This document shows, piece after piece, positions 18,038-26,181 of a DNA stretch of 28,935 bases. Source of the stretch: Fibrobacterales bacterium (lineage in GTDB: Bacteria; Fibrobacterota; Fibrobacteria; Fibrobacterales; Fibrobacteraceae). Each line of letters begins with the position of its first letter. Within the stretch, counting starts at the first letter, position 1. The DNA is taken from the NCBI GenBank assembly GCA_025997455.1, contig BNUP01000016.1, positions 1-28,935 of the forward strand, given 5' to 3'. Made by a program: the position numbers and the translations under genes. The notes beneath the pieces are model-generated. The model saw only the letters and a list, made by a program, of their open reading frames with translations, did not search any database and was not told the origin of the DNA.

Positions 18038-18171
18038 ATTTTTGGCAAATTAAAAATGTCAATCCGAACACTGTAAAAAATATTTTGACCATTTTAGAAA
18101 ATAAAATATACATTTACAAAGATAAGATTTACCCTTTTAGAAAAAGGGTGGAGACCAATTTTTGTTTATAA
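18029..18171 (+). pseudogene. Possible second ATPase fragment
   Basis: An open frame without a start codon encodes NPNTVKNILTILENKIYIYK followed by DKIYPFRKRVE. It resembles the segment of DUF4143 ATPases in which a helix-turn-helix-like stretch precedes a conserved strand (TVxxYLxxLE...YR). In an intact gene this would come before the C-terminal tail found at 17849-18037, so the order is shuffled or a second copy decayed here. The assignment is tentative. Confidence 0.3.
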
Positions 18172-18222
18172 ATCGCGATAAATTATTAATCAACATTGGA
18201 TTTTGATGTTCCGTTGTTTGTG

Positions 18223-18295
18223 GTAGGGGTTGCATTTATGCAACCCTGATTTTGGACGGTGTTGTTTTGTTTAGCGGCATAAATGCCGCCCCTAC
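18223..18295. repeat. GTAGGGG...CCCCTAC element with two internal hairpins
   Basis: Inverted ends GTAGGGG (18223-18229) and CCCCTAC (18289-18295) enclose GGGTTGCATTTATGCAACCC and GGCATAAATGCC, each a perfect palindrome. I see no target duplication. I know similar GTAGGGGCGGCATTTATGCC units from other genomes, from memory only. Confidence 0.65.
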
Positions 18296-18365
18296 GCAAA
18301 GAATGCATTTTATCATTGCACTTTTTAGATTTGCTTGCATTCAAAACACAAGTCGAATCGCCACA

Positions 18366-18414
18366 GTCGCCTAACGGCTTGGTGTCTCGTGTCGGGGCAC
18401 GAGTATGACACAAA
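18366..18414 (-). repeat. Interspersed palindromic repeat, second copy
   Basis: On the minus strand this joins GTCATACTCGTGCCCCGACA to ACACCAAGCCGTTAGGCGAC. Both blocks recur near 347-370 and 423-444 in front of the rRNA operon, but separated there. Confidence 0.65.
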
Positions 18415-18434
18415 AGGTGGGGTCTTTAACAAGG

Positions 18435-18572
18435 GAACGCGGTGTGTGCCGAGCACCCCAAAAAAAGTTGAAAGAGTAAAGAGTAGAGAATAATAACTTT
18501 ACACTTTCAACTTTTAACCCCCACACCCTACACGCCACACCCTATACCCCTGCACTGCAAAGTTTCTACATT
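18435..18572 (+). repeat. Promoter-containing repeat module upstream of rubrerythrin
   Basis: This is the second copy of the module at 12173-12327. GAACGCGGTGTG starts at 18435, GTTGAAAG-AGTAAAG and CTTTACACTTTCAAC are inverted to each other, and CAAAGTTTCTACATTC ends it with TACATT at 18567-18572. Transcription from this element would give a leader of about 28 nt before the rubrerythrin ATG. Confidence 0.75.
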
Positions 18573-18606
18573 CCCCCCAAGTATAACCCAAAGAAGGAGA
18601 GAATTT

Positions 18607-19188
18607 ATGTCAAAGGACATTAAAGGAACACAGACAGAAAAGAATTTGCTCACCGCTTTTGCGGGGGAGTCGCAGGCACGGAATCGCTATACTTTTTGGG
18701 CGAGCGTGGCGAAAAAAGAGAATTTAATGCAAATCTCCGCAATTTTTGAGGAAACTGCGGCACAGGAAAAAGAACACGCAGAGAGATTTTGGAGTTTTTT
18801 ACAGGGCGGAGCGGTGGAAATCACAGCCGCGTATCCTGCAGGTATGCCTGAGGGCGGAACTCTCGAAAATTTGAGAGCCGCGGCAGACGGTGAAAACGAA
18901 GAGTGGTCGGTCATTTACCCGAAATTTGCGGAAATTGCAAAAGAAGAGGGCTTTGCCGATGTGGCGGCTTGTTTTAGAATGGTTTCGATTGCCGAAAAAC
19001 AGCACGAGAAACGCTATAACGACCTCTACAATAACCTCAAAGACGGAAAGGTATTTAAGAGAGACGGAAAAGTTGTTTGGCGTTGCCGCAATTGCGGTTT
19101 CTTGCACGAAGCGGCAGAGGCGCCAAAAGTGTGCCCCGCGTGCTTGCACCCGCAGGCGTATTTTGAATTGCTGGGGGAGAATTGGTAA
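18607..19188 (+). CDS. rbr: Rubrerythrin
   Basis: Rubrerythrin reduces hydrogen peroxide in anaerobes and microaerophiles, taking electrons from rubredoxin-type donors. The 193-residue protein has a ferritin-like diiron domain (about residues 1-145), with metal-ligand motifs FAGESQARNRY, EETAAQEKEHAERF and AEKQHEKRYNDL, and a C-terminal rubredoxin domain with WRCRNCG and VCPACLHPQAYF providing four iron-binding cysteines. AGAAGGAGAG provides a strong ribosome binding site before the ATG. The rsfS frame starts at a TTG overlapping its last codons. It indicates a strictly or largely anaerobic host. Expression probably starts in the upstream repeat module. Confidence 0.98.
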   Translation: MSKDIKGTQTEKNLLTAFAGESQARNRYTFWASVAKKENLMQISAIFEETAAQEKEHAERFWSFLQGGAVEITAAYPAGMPEGGTLENLRAAADGENEEWSVIYPKFAEIAKEEGFADVAACFRMVSIAEKQHEKRYNDLYNNLKDGKVFKRDGKVVWRCRNCGFLHEAAEAPKVCPACLHPQAYFELLGENW

Positions 19189-19583
19189 AAGATTATCCAA
19201 AAAGCGTTTTGCTCGGGGCACAGGTGTTATTTGAACTGCGTGCCGAGCAGGTTGAATTGTTAGATATGCGCGGGCAGTCCGCTGTTGTAGATTGGTATTT
19301 GGTAGGGAGTTGTGAGAGCAGTGCACAAATGCAGGCTATTCTCGGCGAACTTCAAAAAGCCTACAAAGAAGCCGGCGGTGCAAGTGCGGCAATTGAATAC
19401 AAAGACCTCACAAGATGGGCAGTTCTCGATGCGGGTGATATTATGGTGCATCTGTTTGAACAAACACGCAGAGAAGAAATATCGCTTTCTTCATTGTGGA
19501 ATAAAGCGGAGCACATAGACCTTGCAGCGGAGGATTTTGTTGTGAGAAAAAAGGAGACGGTGAAAAGCGGAGAGTTTGTTTAG
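19182..19583 (+). CDS. rsfS: Ribosome silencing factor RsfS
   Basis: RsfS binds ribosomal protein L14 and blocks subunit joining when nutrients are short. The 133-residue protein shows the DUF143 motifs DWYLVGSCESSAQMQAI and RWAVLDAGDIMVHLFEQ followed by LSSLWNKAEHIDL. The TTG start at 19182 lies inside the rubrerythrin stop region (7-nt overlap) and is preceded by GGGGGAG, which supports it; no in-frame ATG would preserve the domain. The genes are translationally coupled, an unusual pairing. The stop codon TAG (19581-19583) is the first triplet of a perfect 17-bp hairpin. Confidence 0.95.
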   Translation: MVKDYPKSVLLGAQVLFELRAEQVELLDMRGQSAVVDWYLVGSCESSAQMQAILGELQKAYKEAGGASAAIEYKDLTRWAVLDAGDIMVHLFEQTRREEISLSSLWNKAEHIDLAAEDFVVRKKETVKSGEFV

Positions 19584-19694
19584 AGAACCTTTATTAATTT
19601 GATAAATGCTTAATAAAGGTTCTCTAAGCGACACTGGCGAACGGTATTTTTATGTAAATTTGGGTTGTTCGCCGTCGTCTCTAAAAATTCCAAG
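19581..19694 (+). repeat. Composite palindromic element behind rsfS
   Basis: TAGAGAACCTTTATTAA (19581-19597) pairs perfectly with 19610-19626. After a 9-nt spacer comes an AT-rich core bounded by inverted GGCGAAC (19636-19642) and GTTCGCC (19667-19673), then CTAAAAATTCCAAG. The same parts in the same order lie behind ppk on the other strand (8704-8596). The hairpin could end the rbr-rsfS transcript although no T-run follows. The core contains TAAATTTG (19655-19662), which resembles the -10 elements here. Confidence 0.85.
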
Positions 19695-19714
19695 AGACGG
19701 CGGTAGTGTGAAAA

Positions 19715-21493
19715 ATGGAGTTTTTAGAGGTTTCTTTTAGTATGGAACATATTTGGTTGTATGTCAATATGGCGATTTTCCTCATCGGAGGCGTGGGAAT
19801 TTTTCTCTTGGGAATGCGATTCCTCTCCGATGGTTTGCAGGCTGTGGCAGGGGATAAACTGCGAACGCTCATAGGAATGGCAACCAATAACAGGTTTTTC
19901 GGTTTAGGAGTGGGAGTACTCGTCACCGGCTTAATTCAATCGAGTTCGCTAACTACCGTGTTGGTGGTGAGTTTTGTGGATAGCAGTTTAATGACGCTTG
20001 CACAGGCGGTGGGCGTGATTATGGGTGCAAATATAGGCACAACCGTTACAGGTTGGATTTTAACCGTGCAAATAGATAAATACGGTGCACCCATTGCAGG
20101 TATTGCGGCGTTGGTTTATATGATTTGCAAGCAGGAAAAATTAAAATATACGGCGCTTGCAGGAATCGGTTTGGGTTTGGTATTTTTGGGTATGGCTTTT
20201 ATGAAGTCGTCTATGGCATCGGTTAATAACTTACCGGAATTTGTCGATTTATTTAAGGCGTTTAGTGCGAGTTCGTATTTGGGAGTTTTGGGTTGTGCGT
20301 TTGTGGGGTGCATTTTAACATGCATTGTTCAATCGAGTTCGGCAACCATAGGCATCACTATGGCGCTTGCATCGCAGGGCTTAATAGGTTTTGAGGCGGC
20401 GGCGGCGTTGGTTTTGGGTGAGAATGTGGGAACAACTGTCACGGCAATTTTGGCATCTCTTAGCACGGGGAACAATGCACGGCGGGCGGCGGCTTTTCAT
20501 TCACTTTTTAACTTGTGCGGAGTGTTTTATATAACGCTGTTATTCAAACCGTTTTTAATTGCGGTAACTTGGATTTGCACGCATTTTTTCGGTATCGAAG
20601 ATTTGAACGACCCGCTTAAAGTAAGTTTTGGAATTGCGGCGGCGCATTCGACTTTTAACATTTTGAACACGATAGTTTTTATTGCACCTTGCAGAGTAAT
20701 GGCACAATTTTTAGAGAGTTCCTATGCGACCAATTTTCTCACATACATAAAATTTTTGCGGAAGGAGAATGTTAAAGACAGCGAACTTTCGGTGTTGCTA
20801 TCTCGCTTAGACTACAAAGCCGACGGCTCTTATGTGAAATTTATCGAGGTGGAAACTCGCATTCAGCAAGTGCTTTTGTATATGGGAAATTTGGTGAAAA
20901 TGAGTTTTAACGCACTCGAAAACAGTTTGCAGAGCACAGAGAAAAATGCGGAAAAAGAGGAAATTGTTTTTAATGTTGAAAAGCAATGCGATAAAATTAA
21001 GAGCCGTTTGCTTTCCGTGTTGTCGGGTTTTGTGGGAAATGAAGAAACGGTATCTCTCGGCGTTCAATACAGAATTTTCGCTTACGAGAAAATTTTTGAC
21101 AGTTTGGAGAGTTTATCAGATTACGCGGCACAGATTATGAAATTGCGCCTGCGGGTCTTTGACAATAAAATTGATTTGGCGGAATATCAAAAGAACGGAA
21201 TTTTGACTCTGCACAGAGAAATTGACATTGCATTCGGTAATGTTATTCCGCTGCTCGATAACCCTATACCGATTAGAACAAAGTCAAAGTTATATGCGGA
21301 ACAAGATGAGCGATATATAAAAATTAAAAATGATATTCGTGCACTGCGGGAAAAACATTGGACAGAGGCTAGTCAAATAGAGACGAATCCTATGGTAAAT
21401 GATGCCTATTCAAATATGATTTCTTCTTACAGAAAAATTCGCGACCATTTGAGAGGCACGAGCAACGCGTTGTTCGGAGTGGATAAGGATTGA
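19715..21493 (+). CDS. Na/Pi cotransporter family protein with PhoU-like C-terminal domain
   Basis: The family moves inorganic phosphate across the inner membrane with sodium. The 592-residue protein has about nine hydrophobic segments in residues 12-340, with the two inverted family repeats marked by GLIQSSSLTT and CIVQSSSATIG, and GANIGTTVTG and GENVGTTVTA. The C-terminal ~230 residues are helical and charged, like the PhoU-type domain often fused to this transporter. ATG 19715 lacks a ribosome binding site; ATG 19742 has AGAGG eleven bases upstream and may be the true start, shortening the protein by nine residues. The stop overlaps the TTG start of mnmE by four bases. ppk in the same window also handles phosphate. 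Confidence 0.93.
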   Translation: MEFLEVSFSMEHIWLYVNMAIFLIGGVGIFLLGMRFLSDGLQAVAGDKLRTLIGMATNNRFFGLGVGVLVTGLIQSSSLTTVLVVSFVDSSLMTLAQAVGVIMGANIGTTVTGWILTVQIDKYGAPIAGIAALVYMICKQEKLKYTALAGIGLGLVFLGMAFMKSSMASVNNLPEFVDLFKAFSASSYLGVLGCAFVGCILTCIVQSSSATIGITMALASQGLIGFEAAAALVLGENVGTTVTAILASLSTGNNARRAAAFHSLFNLCGVFYITLLFKPFLIAVTWICTHFFGIEDLNDPLKVSFGIAAAHSTFNILNTIVFIAPCRVMAQFLESSYATNFLTYIKFLRKENVKDSELSVLLSRLDYKADGSYVKFIEVETRIQQVLLYMGNLVKMSFNALENSLQSTEKNAEKEEIVFNVEKQCDKIKSRLLSVLSGFVGNEETVSLGVQYRIFAYEKIFDSLESLSDYAAQIMKLRLRVFDNKIDLAEYQKNGILTLHREIDIAFGNVIPLLDNPIPIRTKSKLYAEQDERYIKIKNDIRALREKHWTEASQIETNPMVNDAYSNMISSYRKIRDHLRGTSNALFGVDKD

Positions 21494-22839
21494 CCGACAC
21501 CATAATCGCTCTTGCGACACCACCCGGAAAATCCGCTATTGCAATTGTTCGTGTTAGCGGAGAGGCAGTTCAACATATTTGCGAAAAAGTTCTCGGCAAA
21601 AAATTGGAACACAAGCAGGCGAAATTGGTTTCGACCGACATAGATTCTTTTATAGCGATATATTACAAAGCCCCAAATTCTTACACCGGTGAAGATGTTT
21701 TGGAGTTGTTCCCGCACGGAAATCCGTTTATAGTCAGGAAGTTGATAGAGGCAATTTGTGAGGTTGGCGGCGGCAGAGTGAGGTTAGCGGAACGCGGCGA
21801 ATTTACGCAGATGGCGTTTTTTAACGGGAAAATGGACTTGGCGCAGAGTGAGGCGGTTGCCGATGTTTTGGCGGCACAAAATTTTGCATCGCTTAAAAAT
21901 GCGAGGCGGGTTTTATCTGGAGAGATGTCGGGCGAAATAAAAATGCTCACTGCCGAGTTGCGGGAATTATCCGCACTGCTCGAATTGGAAGTTGATTTTG
22001 CCGAAGATTTGGGGGCGGGGGACACCCCCGCAACGCCCCCGAATGCAAATGCTTATTTGAAACTTGCAATGATTATGGAGCATTTGCAAAATTTAAAAAA
22101 AAGATTTCGCAAAGGCAGTAGCGGTTTGTTAAAAGTTGCGTTGTTCGGTGCTCCTAATGCGGGAAAATCGAGTTTAATAAATGCACTCATCGTGCAAGAC
22201 AGGTTATTGGTGAGTGAGTTAGCGGGCACAACGCGCGATTTTGTTGAAGTGCCTTTGCATTTACCGAGCGGCGATATTCTGTTGATAGATACGGCGGGGC
22301 TTTCCGTGAAATCGCAAAATAGTATAGATGAACTTGCTATGAAAAAGAGCAGGCAGGCGTTAGATAGTGCAAATTTGAAAATACTCGTGCTCGATGTATC
22401 CGCTCAATTACCGAATGAATTTGAAGAATGGGCGGCACAAGCCGATTTGATAATAGGAACGCATATAGATTTGGATAATTCCCGCATAAACGATTTATGC
22501 GGGAATGGTTTGCGTAGTGATGCGAAATTTTTGGAAGTGTCTTCTGTTAGCGGTAAGGGAATTTCGCAAGTTTTGGAAAGGTTGCAGAATTTGCTTTTCC
22601 CAAATGATGAGGAAAATGAAGAGATTTGGATAGATAATGCACGGCAAATTACCTGCATTGAAAAAGCGGAAGAGTGTGCGGGTCGTGCGAAAGAACTCTT
22701 TTCGCACGACCCGCAACCCGTAGAGTTAATTGCATTTGAAGTTAGAGATGCGAGAAATGCTCTCTATTCTGTTACGGGTGAAATTACCGATGAGAGCATT
22801 TTGAACGAAATTTTCAGCAGATTTTGCATTGGTAAGTAG
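21490..22839 (+). CDS. mnmE: tRNA modification GTPase MnmE
   Basis: With MnmG, MnmE builds 5-carboxymethylaminomethyl-uridine at the wobble base of certain tRNAs. The 449-residue protein is full length. The N-terminal folate-binding domain begins DTIIALATPPGKSAIAIVRV and includes RGEFTQMAFFNGKMDLAQSE. The G domain has GAPNAGKSS (G1), TTRD (G2) and DTAG (G3). The G4 motif, normally NKxD, reads THID. The C-terminal FCIGK carries the cysteine motif used in the modification. The start is a TTG at 21490 in a TTGA overlap with the preceding stop, with AAGGA immediately before it. An unusual stretch LGAGDTPATPPNANA lies before the G domain. Confidence 0.97.
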   Translation: MTDTIIALATPPGKSAIAIVRVSGEAVQHICEKVLGKKLEHKQAKLVSTDIDSFIAIYYKAPNSYTGEDVLELFPHGNPFIVRKLIEAICEVGGGRVRLAERGEFTQMAFFNGKMDLAQSEAVADVLAAQNFASLKNARRVLSGEMSGEIKMLTAELRELSALLELEVDFAEDLGAGDTPATPPNANAYLKLAMIMEHLQNLKKRFRKGSSGLLKVALFGAPNAGKSSLINALIVQDRLLVSELAGTTRDFVEVPLHLPSGDILLIDTAGLSVKSQNSIDELAMKKSRQALDSANLKILVLDVSAQLPNEFEEWAAQADLIIGTHIDLDNSRINDLCGNGLRSDAKFLEVSSVSGKGISQVLERLQNLLFPNDEENEEIWIDNARQITCIEKAEECAGRAKELFSHDPQPVELIAFEVRDARNALYSVTGEITDESILNEIFSRFCIGK

Positions 22840-22868
22840 CGGGGAGATTGAAATTGCAAAAAAACTAC

Positions 22869-22899
22869 TTGACAACTCTCCAAAATTTTTCTATATTTG
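22869..22899 (+). promoter_or_regulatory. tRNA-tuf operon promoter, TTGACA-N17-TATATTTG
   Basis: TTGACA at 22869-22874 and TATATTTG at 22892-22899 are separated by 17 nt. The region from CTACTTGACAA through TTTCTATATTTGTATTTC closely copies the rRNA operon promoter at 590-620. It would drive tRNA-Thr, tRNA-Tyr, tRNA-Thr, tuf and perhaps the genes beyond. Confidence 0.88.
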
Positions 22900-22970
22900 T
22901 ATTTCTCAATTTACGCGACCCCTCGTGTTTTGAGAAAGGCGATGGACAATTGTAAAAAATTGCACGAATT

Positions 22971-23043
22971 GCCGAAGTAGCTCAGTTGGTAGAGCAGCTG
23001 ATTTGTAATCAGCCGGTCGTAGGTTCAAGTCCTATCTTCGGCT
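22971..23043 (+). tRNA. tRNA-Thr (TGT)
   Basis: The acceptor stem GCCGAAG pairs with CTTCGGC, with discriminator T. The anticodon arm GCTGA-TTTGTAA-TCAGC gives TGT. CCA is not encoded. Confidence 0.97.
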
Positions 23044-23082
23044 GTGATGAGGTTATCGGGACGAAAGTCCGAATGGTATTTT

Positions 23083-23165
23083 GGGTGGATGCCCGAGTGG
23101 TTAAAGGGGACGGACTGTAAATCCGTTGGCTTACGCCTACAGTGGTTCGAACCCACTTCCACCCA
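23083..23165 (+). tRNA. tRNA-Tyr (GTA)
   Basis: A class II tRNA of 83 nt with a long variable arm. The acceptor stem GGGTGGA pairs with TCCACCC, with discriminator A. The anticodon arm ACGGA-CTGTAAA-TCCGT gives GTA. CCA is not encoded. Confidence 0.96.
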
Positions 23166-23168
23166 TTC

Positions 23169-23240
<72 letters not shown>

Positions 23241-23247
23241 TAAAAAC

Positions 23248-23277
23248 CCGGCTCGTTTTGTCAAAGAAACGAACCGG
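23248..23277 (+). promoter_or_regulatory. Hairpin in the tRNA-tuf intergenic leader
   Basis: CCGGCTCGTTT (23248-23258) pairs with AAACGAACCGG (23267-23277) with one mismatch. It lies 47 nt before the tuf ATG and has no following T-run. It may be a processing signal separating the tRNAs from tuf mRNA. Confidence 0.5.
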
Positions 23278-23323
23278 ATAGTATTTTGACTCGGAAGGGT
23301 CATTTTTTGAAGGAGAAGTTGTT

Positions 23324-24511
23324 ATGGCAAAAGAGAAATTTGAGAGAACCAAGCCGCATTGTAATATCGGCACCATTGGTCATGTAGATCACGGTAAAAC
23401 CACGCTAACTGCTGCAATTTGCACGGTATTGGCGAAAAAGGTTTCGGGCAACGCCGCAAAGAAGTTCGACGAAATAGATAACGCCCCCGAAGAAAAGGCT
23501 CGCGGTATCACCATTAACACATCACATGTAGAATACCAAAGCGAGGCAAGGCATTACGCTCATGTCGATTGTCCGGGTCACGCAGATTATGTAAAAAATA
23601 TGGTAACGGGTGCGGCTCAAATGGACGGAGCAATCCTCGTAGTAGCCGCCACAGACGGACCAATGCCTCAAACCCGCGAACACATTCTGCTCGCAAGACA
23701 GGTTGGCGTTCCGGCGATAGTCGTCTTCATGAACAAAGTCGATATGGTAGATGATCCGGAACTCTTAGACTTAGTAGAAATGGAAATTCGCGACCTTTTA
23801 ACAAAATATGAATTTCCGGGCGATGACACCCCTATAATTCGCGGTTCCGCATTAAAAGCGCTCGAAGGCGATGCCGCTCACGAAGATAAAATAATGGAAC
23901 TTATGCGTGCTTGCGACAGTTTCATCCCACAACCCATCAGAGCAACAGATAAACCCTTCTTAATGCCCATTGAAGATGTGTTCGCCATTACAGGTCGCGG
24001 CACAGTAGCAACCGGCAGAATAGAACGCGGTAAAGTATCTGTTAATGATAAAGTTCAAAGAGTCGGTTTTGGCGATACCAAAGAATTTGTGGTAACAGGT
24101 GTAGAGATGTTCAGAAAACTTCTCGACGATGCACAGGCAGGCGACAATGTAGGTTTGCTCCTCCGCGGTGCAGAAAAGACCGATATTGAACGCGGTCAAG
24201 TGTTGGCGGCACCGGGTTCAATCACTCCTCATACCGGCTTTAAGGCGCAGATTTATGTATTGAGCAAAGACGAAGGCGGGCGGCACACAAGTTTTGCCAA
24301 CGGCTATCGTCCTCAATTTTACTTCCGCACCACCGATGTAACCGGCACAATTCAATTACCCGAAGGTGTAGAATTAGTGTTGCCCGGCGATAATGTTGGT
24401 ATCACTGTGGAATTAATTGCTCCCGTTGCAATGGATAAAGACTTGCGCTTTGCAATACGCGAAGGCGGAAGAACCGTTGGAGCAGGTGCTGTAACCGAAG
24501 TTATTAAATAA
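23324..24511 (+). CDS. tuf: Elongation factor Tu
   Basis: EF-Tu delivers aminoacyl-tRNA to the ribosomal A site as a GTP complex. The 395-residue protein has the complete G domain: GHVDHGKTTL near residue 20, the switch I stretch KARGITINTSHVEY, DCPGHADYVKNM and NKVDMVD. The beta-barrel domains include TGRGTVATGRIERG, FRKLLDDAQAGDNVGLLLRG and GGRHTSFANGYRPQFYFRTTDVTG, ending GRTVGAGAVTEVIK. GAAGGAGAAG precedes the ATG. It forms the conserved tRNA-tuf-rpmG-tRNA-Trp-secE-nusG-rplKAJL-rpoB cluster. Confidence 0.99.
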   Translation: MAKEKFERTKPHCNIGTIGHVDHGKTTLTAAICTVLAKKVSGNAAKKFDEIDNAPEEKARGITINTSHVEYQSEARHYAHVDCPGHADYVKNMVTGAAQMDGAILVVAATDGPMPQTREHILLARQVGVPAIVVFMNKVDMVDDPELLDLVEMEIRDLLTKYEFPGDDTPIIRGSALKALEGDAAHEDKIMELMRACDSFIPQPIRATDKPFLMPIEDVFAITGRGTVATGRIERGKVSVNDKVQRVGFGDTKEFVVTGVEMFRKLLDDAQAGDNVGLLLRGAEKTDIERGQVLAAPGSITPHTGFKAQIYVLSKDEGGRHTSFANGYRPQFYFRTTDVTGTIQLPEGVELVLPGDNVGITVELIAPVAMDKDLRFAIREGGRTVGAGAVTEVIK

Positions 24512-24521
24512 GGAATTTATT

Positions 24522-24683
24522 ATGGCTTCCAAAATAAGAGAACTCATAACGCTTGAATGTCCCAATTGCAAACAGCGCAATTACGATTGCGATAAAAACA
24601 AGAAGATACATTCCGGGCGTGTTGAATATAAGAAGTATTGTCCCTTTTGCAGAAAGCACTCCGTTCACAAAGAGACAAAGTAG
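24522..24683 (+). CDS. rpmG: Ribosomal protein bL33
   Basis: bL33 is a small large-subunit protein. The 53-residue product starts MASKIRELITLECPNCKQRN and has two cysteine pairs, CPNC and CPFC, so it is the zinc-binding form. GGAATTTATT precedes the ATG, with a weak GGA ribosome site. It lies ten bases behind tuf and forty before tRNA-Trp, its classical place. Confidence 0.95.
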   Translation: MASKIRELITLECPNCKQRNYDCDKNKKIHSGRVEYKKYCPFCRKHSVHKETK

Positions 24684-24723
24684 AAGAATTTGAGAAGCCA
24701 TATAGAAGATATATGGAATCTTT

Positions 24724-24796
24724 AGGCTGATGGCTCAATTGGTAGAGTTGCGGTCTCCAAAACCGCCGGTTGGGGGTTCGAGTCCCTCTCAGCCTG
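24724..24796 (+). tRNA. tRNA-Trp (CCA)
   Basis: The acceptor stem AGGCTGA pairs with TCAGCCT, with discriminator G. The anticodon arm GCGGT-CTCCAAA-ACCGC gives CCA. The 3' terminal CCA is not encoded. It lies between rpmG and secE, as in many bacteria. Confidence 0.97.
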
Positions 24797-24919
24797 TGGA
24801 ATTGTGCAGTGTTTAAATTGTTCAGTGTTTGTAGAGAGAGTTGAAGGAGTGTTGAGGAAAATTTGAAGAAGATTGTTAAATAGAGCAGTATTGTTGAATA
24901 GTTGATTTTTAGGAGTTTT

Positions 24920-25102
24920 ATGCAGAGTTTTCAAAGATATATTCGCGATGTTATCTCCGAACTGCGGAAGGTGACTTGGCCCACTTGGGAGGAGTTAAAA
25001 GGCTCCACTGTGGTCGTAATATTCTTTAGTATTGTTATGGGATTTTATATTGCGACTATTGATTTTGGACTCTCGAAACTTGTCGGAACATTTTTGAAAT
25101 AG
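24920..25102 (+). CDS. secE: Preprotein translocase subunit SecE
   Basis: SecE holds the SecYEG protein-conducting channel together in the inner membrane. The 60-residue protein has the short single-helix form: an amphipathic N-terminal helix with YIRDVISELRKVTWPTWEEL, the family signature, then one membrane span VVVIFFSIVMGFYIATIDFG. ATG 24920 is chosen because AGGAG lies five bases before it; an upstream in-frame TTG at 24902 precedes that site. nusG follows 21 bases later. Confidence 0.96.
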   Translation: MQSFQRYIRDVISELRKVTWPTWEELKGSTVVVIFFSIVMGFYIATIDFGLSKLVGTFLK

Positions 25103-25123
25103 GAACTTTTAATAGAGATAATT

Positions 25124-25693
25124 ATGGAATTTGCTTGGTACACCGTAATAACTTTTGCCGGTCAGGAACTCAAAGTGAAGTCGCTCATTGAGGCGATGAT
25201 AGAGCACGAACCCGATGGTAAAGATTTATTCGGACGCGTTGAAGTCCCTTACATTAGGGAAAAGATTATAAAAAAGAGTGTGAAGGGCAAGCAAACCACA
25301 AAAGAAGAAATTAGAATTATTTTCCCTGCTTATGCATTTGTGCAAATAGTACAAAACGAAGGCAAATTGAACGAAAGAGCACGGCACTTGGTTTTGAATA
25401 TTCAAGGCGTGACCAAGTTTTTGACTATCGGCAACAAAATTGAGGCGGTTCCCGATGAAGAAATTGCTAAAATTCTGCCTGATTTGAGCGGAGTTGGCGA
25501 GACAGATGTTGCGGTTGAGGTTATATCCATACGGGAAGGTGATAAGATTCGTATAAAAGGAGAAGTTTTCAACGATTACACCGGTGTTGTTGCTGAAGTG
25601 CAAAAAGATCGCGGAAAATTGAAGGCTATGGTAGAAATATTTGGGCGATCCATACCCGTTGAGTTGAACTTTGCAGATGTTGAAGTTCTGTAA
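25124..25693 (+). CDS. nusG: Transcription termination/antitermination protein NusG
   Basis: NusG binds RNA polymerase, aids processive elongation and links it to Rho or the ribosome. The 189-residue protein has an N-terminal NGN domain beginning FAWYTVITFAGQELKVKSL and including FPAYAFVQI and GVTKFLTIGNK, and a C-terminal KOW domain from about residue 135: IREGDKIRIKGEVFNDYTG, VEIFGRSIPVELNFADVEVL. It has the expected length and lies between secE and rplK. Confidence 0.98.
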   Translation: MEFAWYTVITFAGQELKVKSLIEAMIEHEPDGKDLFGRVEVPYIREKIIKKSVKGKQTTKEEIRIIFPAYAFVQIVQNEGKLNERARHLVLNIQGVTKFLTIGNKIEAVPDEEIAKILPDLSGVGETDVAVEVISIREGDKIRIKGEVFNDYTGVVAEVQKDRGKLKAMVEIFGRSIPVELNFADVEVL

Positions 25694-25743
25694 AAAGACA
25701 AGGTATAGGAATTTTATAAAGGGTTTAGAACGGAGAAATTGTA

Positions 25744-26169
25744 ATGGCTAAGAAGATTACGGGTTACATAAAATTGCAAATTAAGGCTGGTGCTGCAAAT
25801 CCCAGTCCTCCTATTGGTCCTGCATTGGGTTCAAAAAAGGTCAATATTATGGAGTTTTGCAAGCAGTATAACGCACGCACTCAGTCGATGGCAGGGACTA
25901 TTGTTCCGGTTATCATAACCGTGTATGCCGATAACTCTTTCACATTCATAACAAAAACCCCTCCGGTTCCGTCTCTTGTAAAGCAGGCGGCTAAGGTTGA
26001 AACGGCATCCGGCGAGCCGAACAGAAAGAAAGTCGGTAAAATAACTTTGGCACAGGTGAAAGAAATCGCTAAAATTAAAATGCCTGATTTAAATACTATG
26101 AGTTTGGAAAGTGCCGAGAGTATGGTAAAAGGAACTGCACGCTCAATGGGAATTGAGGTGGTTGAATAA
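25744..26169 (+). CDS. rplK: Ribosomal protein uL11
   Basis: uL11 forms the GTPase-associated centre with the 1070 region of 23S rRNA. The 141-residue protein starts KKITGYIKLQIKAGAANPSP, has the proline-rich PPIGPALGSKKVNIMEFCKQ, and ends with KMPDLNTMSLESAESMVKGT. GGAGAAATTGT precedes the ATG. rplA follows after twelve bases. Confidence 0.98.
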   Translation: MAKKITGYIKLQIKAGAANPSPPIGPALGSKKVNIMEFCKQYNARTQSMAGTIVPVIITVYADNSFTFITKTPPVPSLVKQAAKVETASGEPNRKKVGKITLAQVKEIAKIKMPDLNTMSLESAESMVKGTARSMGIEVVE

Positions 26170-26181
26170 GGAAAAATTATT

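Noticed and set aside
18799..19326. 175-codon frame opposite rubrerythrin and rsfS
   Set aside because: It is antisense to two well-supported genes, and the peptide shows no domain.
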